Assembly: GCF_022965805.1 (NCBI RefSeq)
Contig: NC_133109.1
Span: forward strand, 2,743,001 to 2,807,000
Source of the DNA: Primulina eburnea
Lineage: Eukaryota; Streptophyta; Magnoliopsida; Lamiales; Gesneriaceae
Reading direction: 5' to 3'
DNA length: 64,000 nt
In this document: positions 20,706-33,863 of the stretch, piece by piece
How the letters are laid out: each line of letters begins with the position of its first letter
Position numbering within the stretch: the first letter of the stretch is position 1
Notes under the pieces: model-generated
Seen by the model: only the letters and a program-made list of their open reading frames with translations
Database searches by the model: none
What the model was told of the DNA's origin: nothing
Made by a program: the position numbers and the translations under genes

Positions 20706-23700
20706 TTTTTAGTTCTCAAAAACTTAGCTTTAGGAGAATCATGGGTCAAAATTCAAAGGAAGAAACTCAATTCCACGTAGCCGCATTTTATATGAAGAAA
20801 AAATGCCAACCGCCATTGACTCATTTAAATTAATTTGAAATTATAATTATAATGTTAATAAAATTACAAATGAAGTATAATATTACTTGTAGTCTACACA
20901 AAGCACGATATGTATCCAAAGCTATTTACATCAAAGCTAAATTGACCTCTTCCTATTGTGGATCAAACACAATTATTACTGATTTAATGTTATTTAATTT
21001 TATTCCAATCATGAAATTTTAAAATGTCGAATATCATTATTTTCAGAGTTCTTCAATGCTCAGCTTAATAATTCTTTTCATATTTCAACATTATATATTA
21101 ATGAAAATTATAGTTGTCGAAATAGGCTGACGGAACGAGTCGGTCTGCAACCCACCATTTGACCCCGTCATTTGGGTGGTTCAGAATTTACCAACCAACC
21201 CGTGTGTTTTTAATTATATTAGGTGGAGAGAGTCGGGTTCACCCGCAACTCACCACAACCAACAAATTTGGCGAGCTTGCATTGCGTTTGGGCTGGCCAG
21301 AATCCAACCGGTCTATTTTGTGGGACAGATCAATCCGACAGGACTTAATCCATTTTAATAGTTCTAATGAAAATTGACATCATGTGTTCATGATAACAGA
21401 ACTAAAGTTTCATCAAATAATTCATATGTTACATAAAAAAACATATTCGTTTTTCAATTAAAATAAATATAATAATTCAATAGACCACGAGAGCTTCAAG
21501 ATCCGAATATTTTACTCATTAATTTTGGATGACTTTTTTGAATGTGTGTTGAATTAAATCAATCAAAGAATTTGAATTTTGGTTTTAGACGACAAATGTC
21601 TATTTTTTCGGCAGTGACCAGTAACTCCATCCCTAGCTCGCTAATACCAAGATTTCGTGGAAATTGTCTTTGATATAGTTAATTTTTATTTAATTTTCTT
21701 TCTGAAAATCACATTTTTGGTCCGATATACTTAAATATTCGAGATTTTAATCTTATATCTTGTTAAATTTCAGTGTTATTATGCTATCTTTATTTTTCTT
21801 TCTTTCAATTATAGCCAGTTTTTCGATTTAGCATTGATATGACACCAAATGCGACGCTAACATGTGTGAAAACAATGTCAATATTTTCGATAAAAATTTA
21901 TTAAAATTGTCAAAAATCGAAAAGATGTGACTATGAATGAAATTTGTTAACATAAACGACCAAAATTGTAAATCACAAAGAATAAAAGTTAATTTAAAAT
22001 TTAGATTTAATCCAACCCCAAAAGCTAGCTCAAATGATATGATTGTCCAAGTTTTAATTTTACGAAATACTAGCAGGTGACCTACAAAGAAGTCTAGCAT
22101 TGATATCGTATTAAAATTGAGATTTGAACATAACTCAACCCCAAAAATCATCTCAAAGAAGGAGACTAATGGTTCAAATCTATATATCCAACTCTCAAAA
22201 ACACAATCCAGAAGATGTGATAAATCTAACAAAAAAAACATCAGAATTACTTTTTTTCTCATTTTTTTTCAAGTAAAAAACTTTTCGGAAAGAATTTATA
22301 CAAGTCGAAGTAATATTTAGTTATTTTGTACTATATGTCAAACATTTCTAATTACGATTTAATAATAAAATCATGATAAGAATATTATCAAGTATCAACC
22401 TTTTTATAAAACAAAGTAAAAATTTATAAATAATATATCTAAAATGAATGAGTTATCACTCCATCAACATCGATGTCGACACATAAGTCGGTTAAACTTC
22501 TCTGTGATTATGATTATGATTATGATAAGATTATTCGAACAAAATTTGCAATCACACACACATACTTCACGACAAAAAAATTTATAAATTTATTGGAATT
22601 TTTTTTAAAAAAAAAAGTTAGGGTAGGTTCATGAATTTTTATGGGCACTGGACCCCCAAGAAAATATTAAATTATCACAAATAAAAAAAAAATTGAATTA
22701 AGAAATAAGAAGAAGAAACAACTAGGGACGTACATGTCCTTCCTGCTAGAGAAAGTGACTCAATCAAGTTGATGCCTTGCAAGTTCATCCAACCGAAGTT
22801 GTTGTTTGTAACGCAATTTGCATTAATTAATACTTTTTTTCCAAACGAAATTCGCTTTATTTAAACAAAAAGTCCGATAGTCTTCCCACGTGCAACCCAA
22901 AAAAAAAAACAATTTCTTAAAAAAAATTGGTAATAATTATTAGTTACATAAAAATAAATAATAACTTTTTATTGTGGAGTTTTTTAATAAGCAACGTCTC
23001 TCTTGTATAAAAATTCGTAAGAATATGACAACTAAACTGGATGAGAGGGGCATGCAAGGTGTTCGACTAATCGATCGATCTTAGCAAGATTAATATTTTT
23101 TGAGAAAAAATAATTAAAAATAGAACCTTGTTATAGTCTTTTTTTTTAACAGTAATGATTTCGGAATTTTTTTTATACGACACGTTAGTCCGAGAAAGTT
23201 TTGATAGAGAGAATCGAATTATGACCATTGGTCAAATGCTCACGTACTCCAACAATTCAGACACCTCTCATAGACGTATTTACCTTGTTTACTTGATTGT
23301 CACACATTTTATATCAGAAAAAACATTTGACTAAAATCTTGAGATGCTTGGACCTCGAGTGTTCGAAACTGAGAATATCTCAAACTTTTCTGATACTGAG
23401 TTTAAATTGTTGGAGTACGTGGTCGTTAAAAAGGAAATTCAAACTAAGTTTAAGTATAATAAACGTAAAATAATTATTATATTTTATTTTATTTTATATC
23501 AAAAAATACATTAATTTTTAGTTAAAGTATGTGTCCTACCATCCAACTGTTGACATTAATTATATCGACTCTTATGTTACAAACGATATTTATTATAATA
23601 ATATTTTGTATTTTGTTAATTCTGACATTTTCTTTTTTTGTGTACTCATGAAAGGTACATAGAGAAAGATATTAAATATATTATAGTGCAATAAATATGA

Positions 23701-23859
23701 GATCGTACATGTGATGCCGGTCATGAAACATGTAACTTAATTAATGTATATTTTAAAGTAGTGTCTAGTCGATTTAGATACCTAAAAGAATGATAAATGT
23801 CGCTCGAGATTAGCATATGTGATGTGTGTCAAGTTTCATAGATGGGGACATAAAGATTC
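20706..23859. other. Intergenic DNA without a supported gene
   Basis: The stretch is AT-rich. A GC-richer block at about 21118-21360 has CAACCCACC, CCAACCAACCCG and GGGTTC motifs that look like an old dispersed repeat. The short frames crossing it have no recognisable domain. Long A- and T-runs occur around 22600 and 22890. No RNA gene or bounded transposon was found. The last few hundred bases lead into the tandem repeat that follows. Confidence 0.5.
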
Positions 23860-26430
23860 AATCATACAGATGAGTTCTCATATGATGAGTTCTCATATGA
23901 TGAGTTCACAAAACAACTCTCCCTTCGATTTCCAAGTGATTATCATTTATCAAGTTGATAAATCTTCGGTTATGGTTGTACACCGTTGACAATACTGATG
24001 CTCTACGTGTTAGGGCTACACTTTGACTAGTTTAACGACTCTATAAGGATCATCAAGTGGCGAGATTGAGTGTAGTGAAAACACATGTAGGAGTCGATTC
24101 ATTGTAGTCGATTATTCACAACTCAACTATAAGTGTTGATATTCTATGTGATTTGATTAGATAATAGTGCAATAAATATATGTCCAGAGTATGTGTTGTC
24201 CCTATGTAAAGTAGCTCCCTGGTTGCACATGTGATGCCACTATGATCACTCAAGATCCATCACATCATTATCGAATTCATATACAACCCTCGATATACCA
24301 ATTACTGCAGATTTGATCGTAATATATGAGACGAATGAAATGTACTGCTACCATAATCTACTGTTCTTCAGGAGTTATCCATGATATCTAGAGAATCATG
24401 GGACGATACTGCTATGTGCTCTTATCATGATTCGATGGGTATAATTAAAAATTAGTTCTGACATTCTTATGATCTATTATTTGATGCATATAATAAGGCT
24501 AATTAGGGTAAACTTGTATAAGAGACACATGTTGTCCCAAATCACACTGAATTATGAATCAACAGCTAGTTGTATCATTGAATTTGATGATTGGAGTTTG
24601 ATGTAGATAACATGTTTAGCTTATAAAAAGGTTAATAAAAGGATTCCATATTTGAAAATTCTGAAAGTTAGCATGAATGTAAAATTGTGAGGATAATGCA
24701 CTACTTGAATTTTGTGAAAGTATTCCAAAATTCACAATTGTCATATTTTGAGTCAATAAATAGTTGAATTTGTATATTTGATTAAGACCAAGTTAACTTT
24801 TACAATATGACTTTCACCTGGTTGAGTGGTTTTCGAAAAGTTTGACTTTATATCATTACAACGAATTGTTTATACTCGTCGCATCGATGATATCTGATCT
24901 TCGATCGGATTGTGATGAAACCACGATCATGGATTTTTGATTGATATGCCTGGAGTATCTTAATCAAACACTAATTAGTATGAGTCAAAGTTGGGTAAAT
25001 CACTTACTAAGAATTTTAGAAGGATGGGAGAATCCATGTAGTGTTGATTATTAAGTCTAGAGTTATGGCTTAGACAACACAACTTGCTCGATATCAAAGA
25101 AAATCACCTAACAGATGAACGTTTGTAACAAGTTCACTAAACAACCCTTCCTTGAATTTTCTAAGTGGTTACCATTTATAGAGTGAATAAATATGCAGTT
25201 ATGGTTGTACATCATTAGTATTTGAGATGGACAACACTAAGGCTCTACGTACCAGTGCTACACATTTTTTTGTTTACCGGCTCCATGAGGGTCACAGATG
25301 GCGAGATTGGGTGTAGTGGCGACGCACGTAGAAGTCAGTGTATTGTATTTGGGGATTCACTGCTCGTCTATGGATTGATATCATATATGATCTGATGAGT
25401 TAATATTGCAAAGAATATTTGGTTACAATATGAGATGTGCTTTAGGGTGGGTAAAGTTGTTCCATAGTTGCACATGCTATGCCACTATGATCACTCAAAG
25501 ATATATTTAATCGTTGTCGAATTCATATGCAACTCTCGATATACCAATTGTTAGATATTCGATCATGATATATGAGGTGAAAGAACTTTATAGTACGCTA
25601 ACCATAATCTACTGGTTCTTGTAGACACTATCAATGATACTATGGAATCATGGAGTCTTATTACTAGGCATTTTTACCATGATTCGATGAGTATTATAAA
25701 AAATGAGTTATGATATTCTTATGATCAATTAGTTGATACATAAAACGAGGCTAATTAAGATAAGCCCACATAAGAGACATATATTGTCTATAATCACACT
25801 AAGTTATGAACCCACGACTAGCTTTATTTTTTGAACATTGAGTAACACACAAGTATTAGTTTATGTGTTCTTGTTGAGATATACAAATTCAAGGAGCTGA
25901 ATGTGGTGTTGAAGTTGGATGGAAATCATACGTTTAGCTTATAAAAGGTATATAAACAGATTTCATATTTGGAAGTTCAGAGAGTTAGCACGACTGCTAA
26001 AATAGTGAGGAGATTACAACTGCCTGAATTTTGTGAAATTGTTCCAGAATCAATAGCTTCCATATTTTGAGTTAGTGGATAGTTAATTTTGACTAGTTGA
26101 CTAAGACCAAGTTGAATTTGATATGTTGACATTGACATAGTGGTTTTCGAAAATTTTGAATTCACATAATTATAACGAGCTGTTTACACTTGTTATGACC
26201 ATGATATCTGATTGTTGATCGAAATTGTGATGAAACCACGTTCATGTATTTTTTATTGACAGGCTTTGTATATCCTAATCAAACATTAACTAGTATGAGT
26301 CTTAGTTCGGCAAATCACGTAATAACAATCTTAGAACGATTAAAGAATCCATGTAGCTTGATGATTAAATATAGAGTTATGATTTAAACAACACAACTTG
26401 CTTGATATCAAAGCAAATCACCTCTCTCTC
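23860..26430. repeat. Two tandem diverged units of about 1.3 kb
   Basis: The unit 23860-25120 recurs as 25121-26430. Shared landmarks in the same order include GGTTATGGTTGTACA / AGTTATGGTTGTACA, GGCGAGATTG, TGCCACTATGATCACTC (24234 and 25490), CTCGATATACCAATT, and ACACAACTTGCT (25078 and 26392). The spacing is about 1.25-1.31 kb. No long ORF lies in either unit. They could be the two LTRs of a retroelement that lost its interior, or a plain tandem duplication. A short local repeat (GATGAGTTCTCATAT) sits at the left end. Confidence 0.75.
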
Positions 26431-26976
26431 AACGAAGGTTTCGACCGCCCTTCTTATTTGAGAAGAATTCTAAAATCAATCTCGAAGTTATTTTTGGAGA
26501 TTGAAAAAATATGAATCAAGTTTATCGTGCGTATGAAGATACAATTCCGCTTAATAACCAGAATAATAAAAATTAAGTGATTATTCACTAAAAATATTTC
26601 AATAAACACCCTATTGTCCGATTAAAATCATATAATTGTCCAAACTTAATTTACATGATCCAATTAAATTTCTAAAACTTTCATTATATCTTGAACATGA
26701 AAAAACTATATGCAAAATTTTTCATATAAAAATATCATCCATATTAAAAGTTATGATAACATAATGCAAATGCAATTAAACCTCATAACTTTTTTCCTAA
26801 CCAAAACAAATTAAAAATGTATCCTCGTCTTTTGTGCGACCCACCTAAGAATTCCACCATTTTTATTTTTAATAATTTTCTAATTTTTGAAATGTGAATA
26901 AATCCAAACAAAAATGATGCTTCCTCGCTCCTCCACACAAGCCTTCCTAGAAACCCCTTTCACAATTTCAATTGCT

Positions 26977-26983
26977 TATATAA
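26977..26983 (+). promoter_or_regulatory. Putative TATA box of the ERF gene
   Basis: TATATAA lies 142 bases upstream of the ERF start codon. This would place transcription start near 27010 with a 5' UTR of about 115 bases. It is inferred from the motif and spacing only. Confidence 0.5.
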
Positions 26984-27124
26984 TCATCTTCTTCACTGCC
27001 ACAATATCCACTACAAGAAAAAGGGGAATCGATTTTAGATCAAGAACTAAATTCAGTTCAGAACAGGGAAAAACACAAAAGGCCCTTTCCTTCCTGAGAT
27101 TGTTCAAGAATTTTTTGTCCAAAA

Positions 27125-28012
27125 ATGGCTTCACCCGATGAAAGTTCGGCTCTGGAGTTGATACGCCAGCATCTTCTTGATGACATGGCATTTATCGAGA
27201 ATTACTGCCCTTTTTCATCAGAATCACAGATTTCAGGAACTTCGATTAGTTCTGATTCTGTGGTTTCTGAAGTCACGAACAATTCTTGTTCATCTTCTTG
27301 TTCAATCGATCAATCTTTTGCATTTTCTCCTGTAAATTTGAGCTTTTCAGGCTCGAGTTACAGCACAAACATCTCCGGTCTCTTGGCTCCTAAAACCGAG
27401 TGTGAGTTCTTGGGATTCGAAACGAAGCCTGAGGTTTGTGCAAGTTTCACCGAAAGGAAGCCTTCGCTTAACATCTCAATTCCTAAAGTCAACAACTCCG
27501 CCGGTTTCAAGGTGGTTGAGCAGAAAGTTGAGGCGAATCCCGACGAGCGGCGGCACTACAGGGGAGTCAGACAGCGGCCGTGGGGGAAGTTTGCGGCGGA
27601 GATACGCGACCCGAACAGGAAGGGTGCTCGGGTTTGGCTGGGAACCTTCGACAGGGCGGTGGAGGCGGCGAAGGCGTACGACAGGGCGGCGTTCAAGCTG
27701 AGAGGCAGCAAAGCCATTCTAAATTTCCCACTTGAGATAGGAAACTTGAACCCCATACCGGAGATTACGCCTCTGCCGGCGACTTCTGGCCGGAAAAGGG
27801 TTAGGGGAAGTGAGGTCGAAGAGAAACGGAAGAAGGAAATAAAGAGGGAAGAAATACAAGAAGTTAATAGTGAAAGTCAGTTAACGGCGACAGTGCCCTT
27901 AACGCCGTCAAGTTGGACGGCCGTTTGGGATTGGGGAGATGAGAAGGGCATCTTTGAGGTTCCGCCGTTATCGCCGTTAGCTTCCCATCCAAGTTTGGCC
28001 ATTCAGGGTTGA
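27125..28012 (+). CDS. AP2/ERF transcription factor, group IX (ERF5/ERF6/ERF105-like)
   Basis: This is an intronless gene of 295 residues. A single AP2/ERF domain covers residues 145-203 ([38 protein letters not shown], then LNFPLE). The Ala and Asp in the [10 protein letters not shown] region mark the ERF rather than the DREB subfamily and point to GCC-box binding. The N-terminal [13 protein letters not shown] matches a motif conserved in group IXb. The C-terminal [11 protein letters not shown] resembles the proposed MAP-kinase phosphorylation site of ERF5/ERF6-type proteins. A Lys/Arg-Glu-rich segment (residues 223-246) may hold the nuclear localisation signal. Family members respond to ethylene, pathogens and stress in the nucleus. 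The local GC content rises sharply across the domain, as usual for such genes. I am sure of the family but not of the exact orthologue. Confidence 0.95.
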   Translation: MASPDESSALELIRQHLLDDMAFIENYCPFSSESQISGTSISSDSVVSEVTNNSCSSSCSIDQSFAFSPVNLSFSGSSYSTNISGLLAPKTECEFLGFETKPEVCASFTERKPSLNISIPKVNNSAGFKVVEQKVEANPDERRHYRGVRQRPWGKFAAEIRDPNRKGARVWLGTFDRAVEAAKAYDRAAFKLRGSKAILNFPLEIGNLNPIPEITPLPATSGRKRVRGSEVEEKRKKEIKREEIQEVNSESQLTATVPLTPSSWTAVWDWGDEKGIFEVPPLSPLASHPSLAIQG

Positions 28013-29807
28013 TGGATATAATATTGTGCATATCATAATATTAATTAGATATTTTTTATATATTTTTCCAAATTAAATATATATATGAATATCTAATTAA
28101 AATAGCACAAGAAGTATGAAGAAGTGTCACACTTTCACCCAACGGAAAGATTGGGGTGTTATTGAAATTTAAGAAATTTAGGGGGGAGGAAAAGATGATT
28201 AGTGACTACTTTTGGATGTGTTTTTAAGTATGTAAAGATTAAGATATTATTTCTTTAATTTGTTTATTCGTTTGTTTGAGTTGGAAAGTAGAATTTAAGT
28301 GCAAGTAATAAAAACCCTCTCTCATTGTATCTTTGCTTTTGTGGAGTGGAATTTGCTTCTTGAATCCTATGTGAGTTTTTAAAGGATTGATTTATAAAAT
28401 ATCATGAGCATTAATGAATCGAGTTAATTCGAACTTCATATTTGAACTCGAACTCAGATATATAAAAATACTTATTCGACTTGATTCGCCCTATCTTGAC
28501 CTAAAAATCGTAAAAATTTATGAATATAAAATACACCTTAAGCTCGATCGTTAATCAAAATGAGGTTTCATTTAAATTTGTGATGAACAAAGAATTTTGA
28601 AGTGAATATTAAACTTGATTTTGCATGATTCAATTGCTTAAAATCGAATGACGACATTGATCAAAAGATATAGTTGATAGTAACCGTGTTAATCAGATTT
28701 TTGATTGCTCTGTTCAACAAGAGTAATTATTGGACTCCAACAATCTTCCACACAAAAATTGTTCTAAATCCATGACTTTGGCATTGATATAAATTGTAAG
28801 AGCGTTTGTTGTTTTACCAAAATTTATAGCTGATGGTAACTATATAATTCAATTATTTTAAATCATACAACAGTACAAACGTCGTTTTTCGATTGATATA
28901 CAAGAAAGAATAATTATTGTACCTTTATGTAAATAAACAACATATGTCTAAGCTAATATTTCTTTGTTTTTACGCAGATGCAATTCTAGATGATTTTCCA
29001 TACCATATATGTAGATATTTATATAGTTAATAATGAATTTTAATTGTTTTCAAAATAATGTCAAAATGTATTTTATTTCATATTTAAAGAATCCACTTTC
29101 GGATTATCATAAACCTAACAAGTGGGCACATCTAATTTAATCTTAGCTGTCTTCACTAATTATTACATGCATCACCTTAATAATTGACCTGTCGTTCCTA
29201 CATGGTCCACCATCCCAAATGCAGTTACCTTTCATTTCCAGATCTGTCTATTTTTTTGTCACAAATTCATTTATTTATTTATTTAGGTAGATAAAATGTC
29301 TTTCGTTTTATGAAAAATTATAGATTATAATAATGATATAACTCAAATTTTTTAAACTGCATAGTAGTTCAGGAGTCAAAGTTCGTTTGCTATATCCAAC
29401 AAAGTCAATTATTGCACACCAAGAATCTACCTCTCAATAATCGCATTTATTATAACAAATGAGAGTCGAACTCATAAACTTGTCTCTGATACCAATTTTA
29501 TGATCGAGTGCTTGTCGTTTTACCAAAAATTATAGCTGGTGGTAATAGTGTAACTCAAATCTTTTAAACTGTATGAGATCTCAAATATCATGGTTCGATA
29601 GCTCTGACCAATAGAATGAAAGAAACGCTCGATTTGTACTCTAATGTAAAAGTATCATAGATTTAAACTCAATCGACATCTTGAAAGAAATGCTCGATTT
29701 GTACTCTAATGTTTATTCTAGATTGTGACTATTATTTAAAGCTATGTCGCCCTGTGTATACTTATCCTATCATTTATAATTTAAAAAAAAACAAAAAATA
29801 TTATTCG
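28013..29807. other. ERF 3' flank and intergenic repeats
   Basis: No gene follows the ERF stop before the copia element. Related blocks near 28790-28870 and 29505-29580 share GTTTTACCAAAA(A)TTATAGCTG, so they are copies of one old repeat. A region with AACTCGAACTC-type motifs is at 28410-28500. Confidence 0.5.
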
Positions 29808-30084
29808 TGTTGTGAAAAAGTAAAAATTTATGGTAAAAAATAAAAATCTCAAACTCTCAAAATTTACCAAACTACACACTTTATAATATTTTTCTCTCTA
29901 CTCAATTGTGTTTTTCTTCACAAATGAGAGATCTATTTATAGAGTTTCATTACACATAATCCAAAAATAAAATACATCATTACCTACATCATCACACACA
30001 AATTTCTAACTTTACAACTCTTATTTTCAACATTCAAATATTCAACTATTACTTTTTCAATATTTAAATATATTATTTTCAACA
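29808..30084 (-). repeat. 3' LTR of the copia element
   Basis: Length is 277 bp, TG to CA, flanked on its outer side by ATTCG. It differs from the partner LTR at two positions near its outer end. Its inner side meets the purine tract GGGAGAG (30085-30091, minus strand). Confidence 0.95.
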
Positions 30085-30248
30085 CTCTCCCTTGTGATGA
30101 TGATCATGGTACGATGATGTCTTCATTACGTGTTTTGTACTGCCTCGTTAAAAACCTTACTTGGAAAAACCCATTGGGATAAAAACCATAGTAAGGGAAA
30201 AAGAGTGCAGTCACGTAAACTCCCCCTGATGTTGACATGAACAATTCT

Positions 30249-33200
30249 TCACAAATTTCGTAGATTGCGCATCCCAATATTATATATGTGCTTTCTGAAT
30301 ATTGACGTAGGAAGTGCCTTTGTGAAGAGATCTGATGAGTTTTCACTTGATTGAATGTGACGAACATCAATACATTTATTCTTCTCAAGCTCCTTGGTGA
30401 ATGCGAAGAACTTAGGAGGAATATGTTTAGTTCTGTCGTTTTTTATGTATCCTTCTTTCATTTGAGCAACACATGCAGCATTATCTTCATATAGTATCAC
30501 AGGCTTATCATCGAATGATAATCCGCATGAAATTTGGATATGTTGGGTCATTGATTTTAACCACACACATTCACGACTTGCTTCATGTAGTGCAATAATC
30601 TCGGCATGATTTGATGAAGTTGTTACGAGCGTTTGTTTCTTTGAACGCCAAGATATTGCAGTGCCTCCACGAGTAAATACATATCCAGTTTGGGAACGTG
30701 CCTTGTGTGGATCAGATAAGTATCCAGCATCGGCATAACCAATTATACTTGGATTAGCATCTTTTGAATACAAAAGTCCCAAGTCTGTCGTTCCTCGTAG
30801 ATAACAGAATATATGTTTAATTCCGTTCCAGTGTCTCTTTGTTGGATATGTGCTAAATCTTGCCAACAGATTCACGGCAAAAGATATATCAGGCCTTGTA
30901 CAATTTGTAAGGTACATAAGGGCACCGATGACACTTAGATATGGTACTTCTGGACCAAGAATATCTTCATCATTTTCACATGGACGGAATGGATCCTTTT
31001 CTATGTTTAATGATCTTACAATCATTGGAGTACTTAAAGGATTTGCTTTATCCATATTAAAACGTTTAAGGATCTTTTCTGTATAATTTGTCTGGTGAAC
31101 AAACATTCCACATTCTTTTTGTTCAATTTGTAAACCCAGACAATATTTGGTTTTTCCAAGATCCTTCATTTCAAATTCTTCCTTCAAGTATGACACAACT
31201 TCTTGAATTTCCTTATTCGTTCCAATGATGTTTAAATCATCAACATATACAGTAATAATTACGCATCCGGATGTTGTTTTCTTAATGAAAACACAAGGGC
31301 ATATTGAATTATTTACATATCCCTTTTTCATCAAGTGATCACTTAGTCGATTATACCACATTCGACCTGATTGCTTTAACCCATATAATGATCTTTGTAA
31401 TTTCACAGAATAACATTCCCTGGGTTTTGAACTTTGTGCTTCAGGCATCTTAAATCCTTCAGGGATTTTCATATATATATTACTATCAAGTGATCCATAT
31501 AAGTAATCTGTAACAACATCCATAAGACGCATTTCTAAATTTTCAGATACCGCCAAGCTAATCAAATACCGAAACGTAATTGCATCCATCACAGGAGAAT
31601 ACGTTTCTTCATAATCAATTCCAGGCCTTTGAGAAAAACCTTGTGCAACAAGTCGAGCTTTATATCTTATTATTTCATTTTTCTCATTTCGCTTTCGAAT
31701 AAAAACCCATTTGTATCCAACAGGTTTTACACCTTCAGGTGTAAGGACTATAGGTCCAAAAACATTACGTTTATTTAGCGAATCTAATTCAACCTGGATG
31801 GCATCTTTCCATTTTATCCAATCCTGCCAATTTTTACATTCACCAAAAGATTTTGGTTCATGATCTTCGTTATCATTTATGATGTCGATTGCCACATTAT
31901 AAGAAAATATATCATCAATTTCATCTATATCTTTTCGGTTCCATATTTTTCCAGTCTTAATGTAATTGATAGAGATTTCATGATTCTCGTCAGTTTGTGG
32001 TTCTGACAGAACATTTTCATCATCATGTGTTTCTTCAGGAACACCATTCTCTATTTTGTGATCATCATGTGTTTCTTCAGAAACATCATTCTTTATTTTG
32101 TGATCATCGTGTTTCTCTATGAATTTTCTTTTTCGAGGATTTTTATCCTTGGAACCGACTGGCCTTCCACGCTTCAGGCGTTTAATGACATCATGAGTAT
32201 CTTCCATTTGTTTCTTTGGAATTTCAATTCGAGCAGGGGCATTTGCAGCATGTATATATGATTTAGTTACCCCTTTTGTGTCTGCAAATGCATCTGGTAT
32301 TTGATTTGCTATTCTTTGCAAGTGTACAATTTGTTGTACATCTTTTTCACATTGTTTTGTTCTTGGATCCAGATGTAACAATGATGATACATACCATGTA
32401 ATTTCTTTTTCGGTATGTTTCTGTTCTCCCCCTAACATTGGGAAGATTTCCTCATTAAAATGACAATCAGAAAAACGTGCTGTGAACACATCTCCTGTCT
32501 GAGGTTCAAGATATCGAATGATTGATGGACTATCATAACCGATATAAATTCCAACCTTTCTTTGAGGTCTCATTTTCTTTCGTTGTGGTGGTGCAATAGG
32601 CACATACACCATACATCCAAAAATTATCAGATGAGAAATGTCCTGTAATGGGGAGTATTTATGATATGCACTTGGTCTGATGTGAATTAATGAAGCAGCA
32701 TGTAAAATTGCATGTCCCCATATAGAAATAGGGAGCTTTGTTTTCATAATCATTGGTCTAGCAATCATTTGCAGACGTTTAATCAATGATTCAGCCAATC
32801 CATTCTGTGTATGTACATGAGCAACATGATGCTCAACAATGATTCCCATAGACATACAATAATCATTGAAAGTCTGGGAAGTAAATTCACCAGCATTATC
32901 AAGTCTAATTTTCTTGATTGTATAATCGAGAAATTGATTCCTCAATTTTATTATTTGAGCAAGTAATCTTGCAAATGCAACATTTCGAGTTGACAATAAA
33001 CATACATGTGACCATCTGCTGGAGGCATCAATCAATACCATAAAGTATCTGAATGGTCCACATGGTGGATGGATTGGTCCACAAATATCACCCTGAATAC
33101 GTTCAAGAAACATTGGTGATTCAGTTTGGATTTTGACTGGTGATGGTCTTATAATAAGTTTTCCAAGAGAACATGCTTTACATTGAAACTTATTATTCTG

Positions 33201-33737
33201 AAAGATCTTCTGGTCTTTCAGTGGATGACCATGTGTATTTTCTATAATTCTTCGCATCATTGTCGAACCAGGATGTCCCAATCGATCATGCCAATTGGTT
33301 AATATCGAAGAATTATCAACTACCATGTTTGATTCAATGAGACTTATATGTGTATAATGCAATCCAGTAGGGAGCATTGGTAGTTTTTCAATCACATATT
33401 TCTTTCCTGATTTATATGTGATAAGACACATATATTTCTCATTTCCTTCATTCATTGTTTGAGTATCATACGCATGGGAATATATATCATTAAAACTCAA
33501 CAAATTTCTTTTCGATTGTGGTGAATATAAAGCATCATTGATCAAAAATTTTGTACCATTAGGTAACAAAAATTGTGCTTTACCACATCTTTTAATCAAG
33601 TCTACAGGACCTGATATTGTATTCACCGTTGTTTTTGTTGGTTTTAGTTCCAAGAAATATCTTTTATCTCGGAGGATAGTGTGCGTTGTACCACTATCGG
33701 GTATGCAACCTTCAGCTTTGCTCATAGCATTTTCCAT
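30249..33737 (-). CDS. Copia pol polyprotein (protease, integrase, reverse transcriptase, RNase H)
   Basis: The frame is 1162 residues and unbroken. The protease motif DSGTTHTIL lies near residue 14. A pre-integrase zinc region follows (HDRLGHPG with CKACSLGKL). The integrase core has its acidic triad in GDICGP, RLDNAGEF and NGLAES. The reverse transcriptase has KARLVAQGFSQRPGIDYEETYSPV, YGLKQSGRMWYNRL and the catalytic YVDDLNIIG. RNase H contains GYADAGYLSDP, SSNHAEIIAL and YEDNAACV. Together these make cDNA from element RNA and insert it into the genome. Gag lies upstream in the same frame but is separated by stop codons. The MENAMSK start is the first ATG after the last upstream stop. Confidence 0.95.
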   Translation of the reverse strand: MENAMSKAEGCIPDSGTTHTILRDKRYFLELKPTKTTVNTISGPVDLIKRCGKAQFLLPNGTKFLINDALYSPQSKRNLLSFNDIYSHAYDTQTMNEGNEKYMCLITYKSGKKYVIEKLPMLPTGLHYTHISLIESNMVVDNSSILTNWHDRLGHPGSTMMRRIIENTHGHPLKDQKIFQNNKFQCKACSLGKLIIRPSPVKIQTESPMFLERIQGDICGPIHPPCGPFRYFMVLIDASSRWSHVCLLSTRNVAFARLLAQIIKLRNQFLDYTIKKIRLDNAGEFTSQTFNDYCMSMGIIVEHHVAHVHTQNGLAESLIKRLQMIARPMIMKTKLPISIWGHAILHAASLIHIRPSAYHKYSPLQDISHLIIFGCMVYVPIAPPQRKKMRPQRKVGIYIGYDSPSIIRYLEPQTGDVFTARFSDCHFNEEIFPMLGGEQKHTEKEITWYVSSLLHLDPRTKQCEKDVQQIVHLQRIANQIPDAFADTKGVTKSYIHAANAPARIEIPKKQMEDTHDVIKRLKRGRPVGSKDKNPRKRKFIEKHDDHKIKNDVSEETHDDHKIENGVPEETHDDENVLSEPQTDENHEISINYIKTGKIWNRKDIDEIDDIFSYNVAIDIINDNEDHEPKSFGECKNWQDWIKWKDAIQVELDSLNKRNVFGPIVLTPEGVKPVGYKWVFIRKRNEKNEIIRYKARLVAQGFSQRPGIDYEETYSPVMDAITFRYLISLAVSENLEMRLMDVVTDYLYGSLDSNIYMKIPEGFKMPEAQSSKPRECYSVKLQRSLYGLKQSGRMWYNRLSDHLMKKGYVNNSICPCVFIKKTTSGCVIITVYVDDLNIIGTNKEIQEVVSYLKEEFEMKDLGKTKYCLGLQIEQKECGMFVHQTNYTEKILKRFNMDKANPLSTPMIVRSLNIEKDPFRPCENDEDILGPEVPYLSVIGALMYLTNCTRPDISFAVNLLARFSTYPTKRHWNGIKHIFCYLRGTTDLGLLYSKDANPSIIGYADAGYLSDPHKARSQTGYVFTRGGTAISWRSKKQTLVTTSSNHAEIIALHEASRECVWLKSMTQHIQISCGLSFDDKPVILYEDNAACVAQMKEGYIKNDRTKHIPPKFFAFTKELEKNKCIDVRHIQSSENSSDLFTKALPTSIFRKHIYNIGMRNLRNL

Positions 33738-33863
33738 ATTTGAACTTCAAAAAAATATGCAATGAAATAAATTACTGGCAATATATATTTAAATATAACA
33801 CATTTCATAATTATACAATAAAATATTATTCTATGAATACATGAAAAATAAATTATTGTACAT

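Noticed and set aside
21159..21377. 72-codon ORF in a GC-richer block
   Set aside because: The block looks like an old dispersed repeat with CAACCCACC-type motifs. The peptide has no domain.
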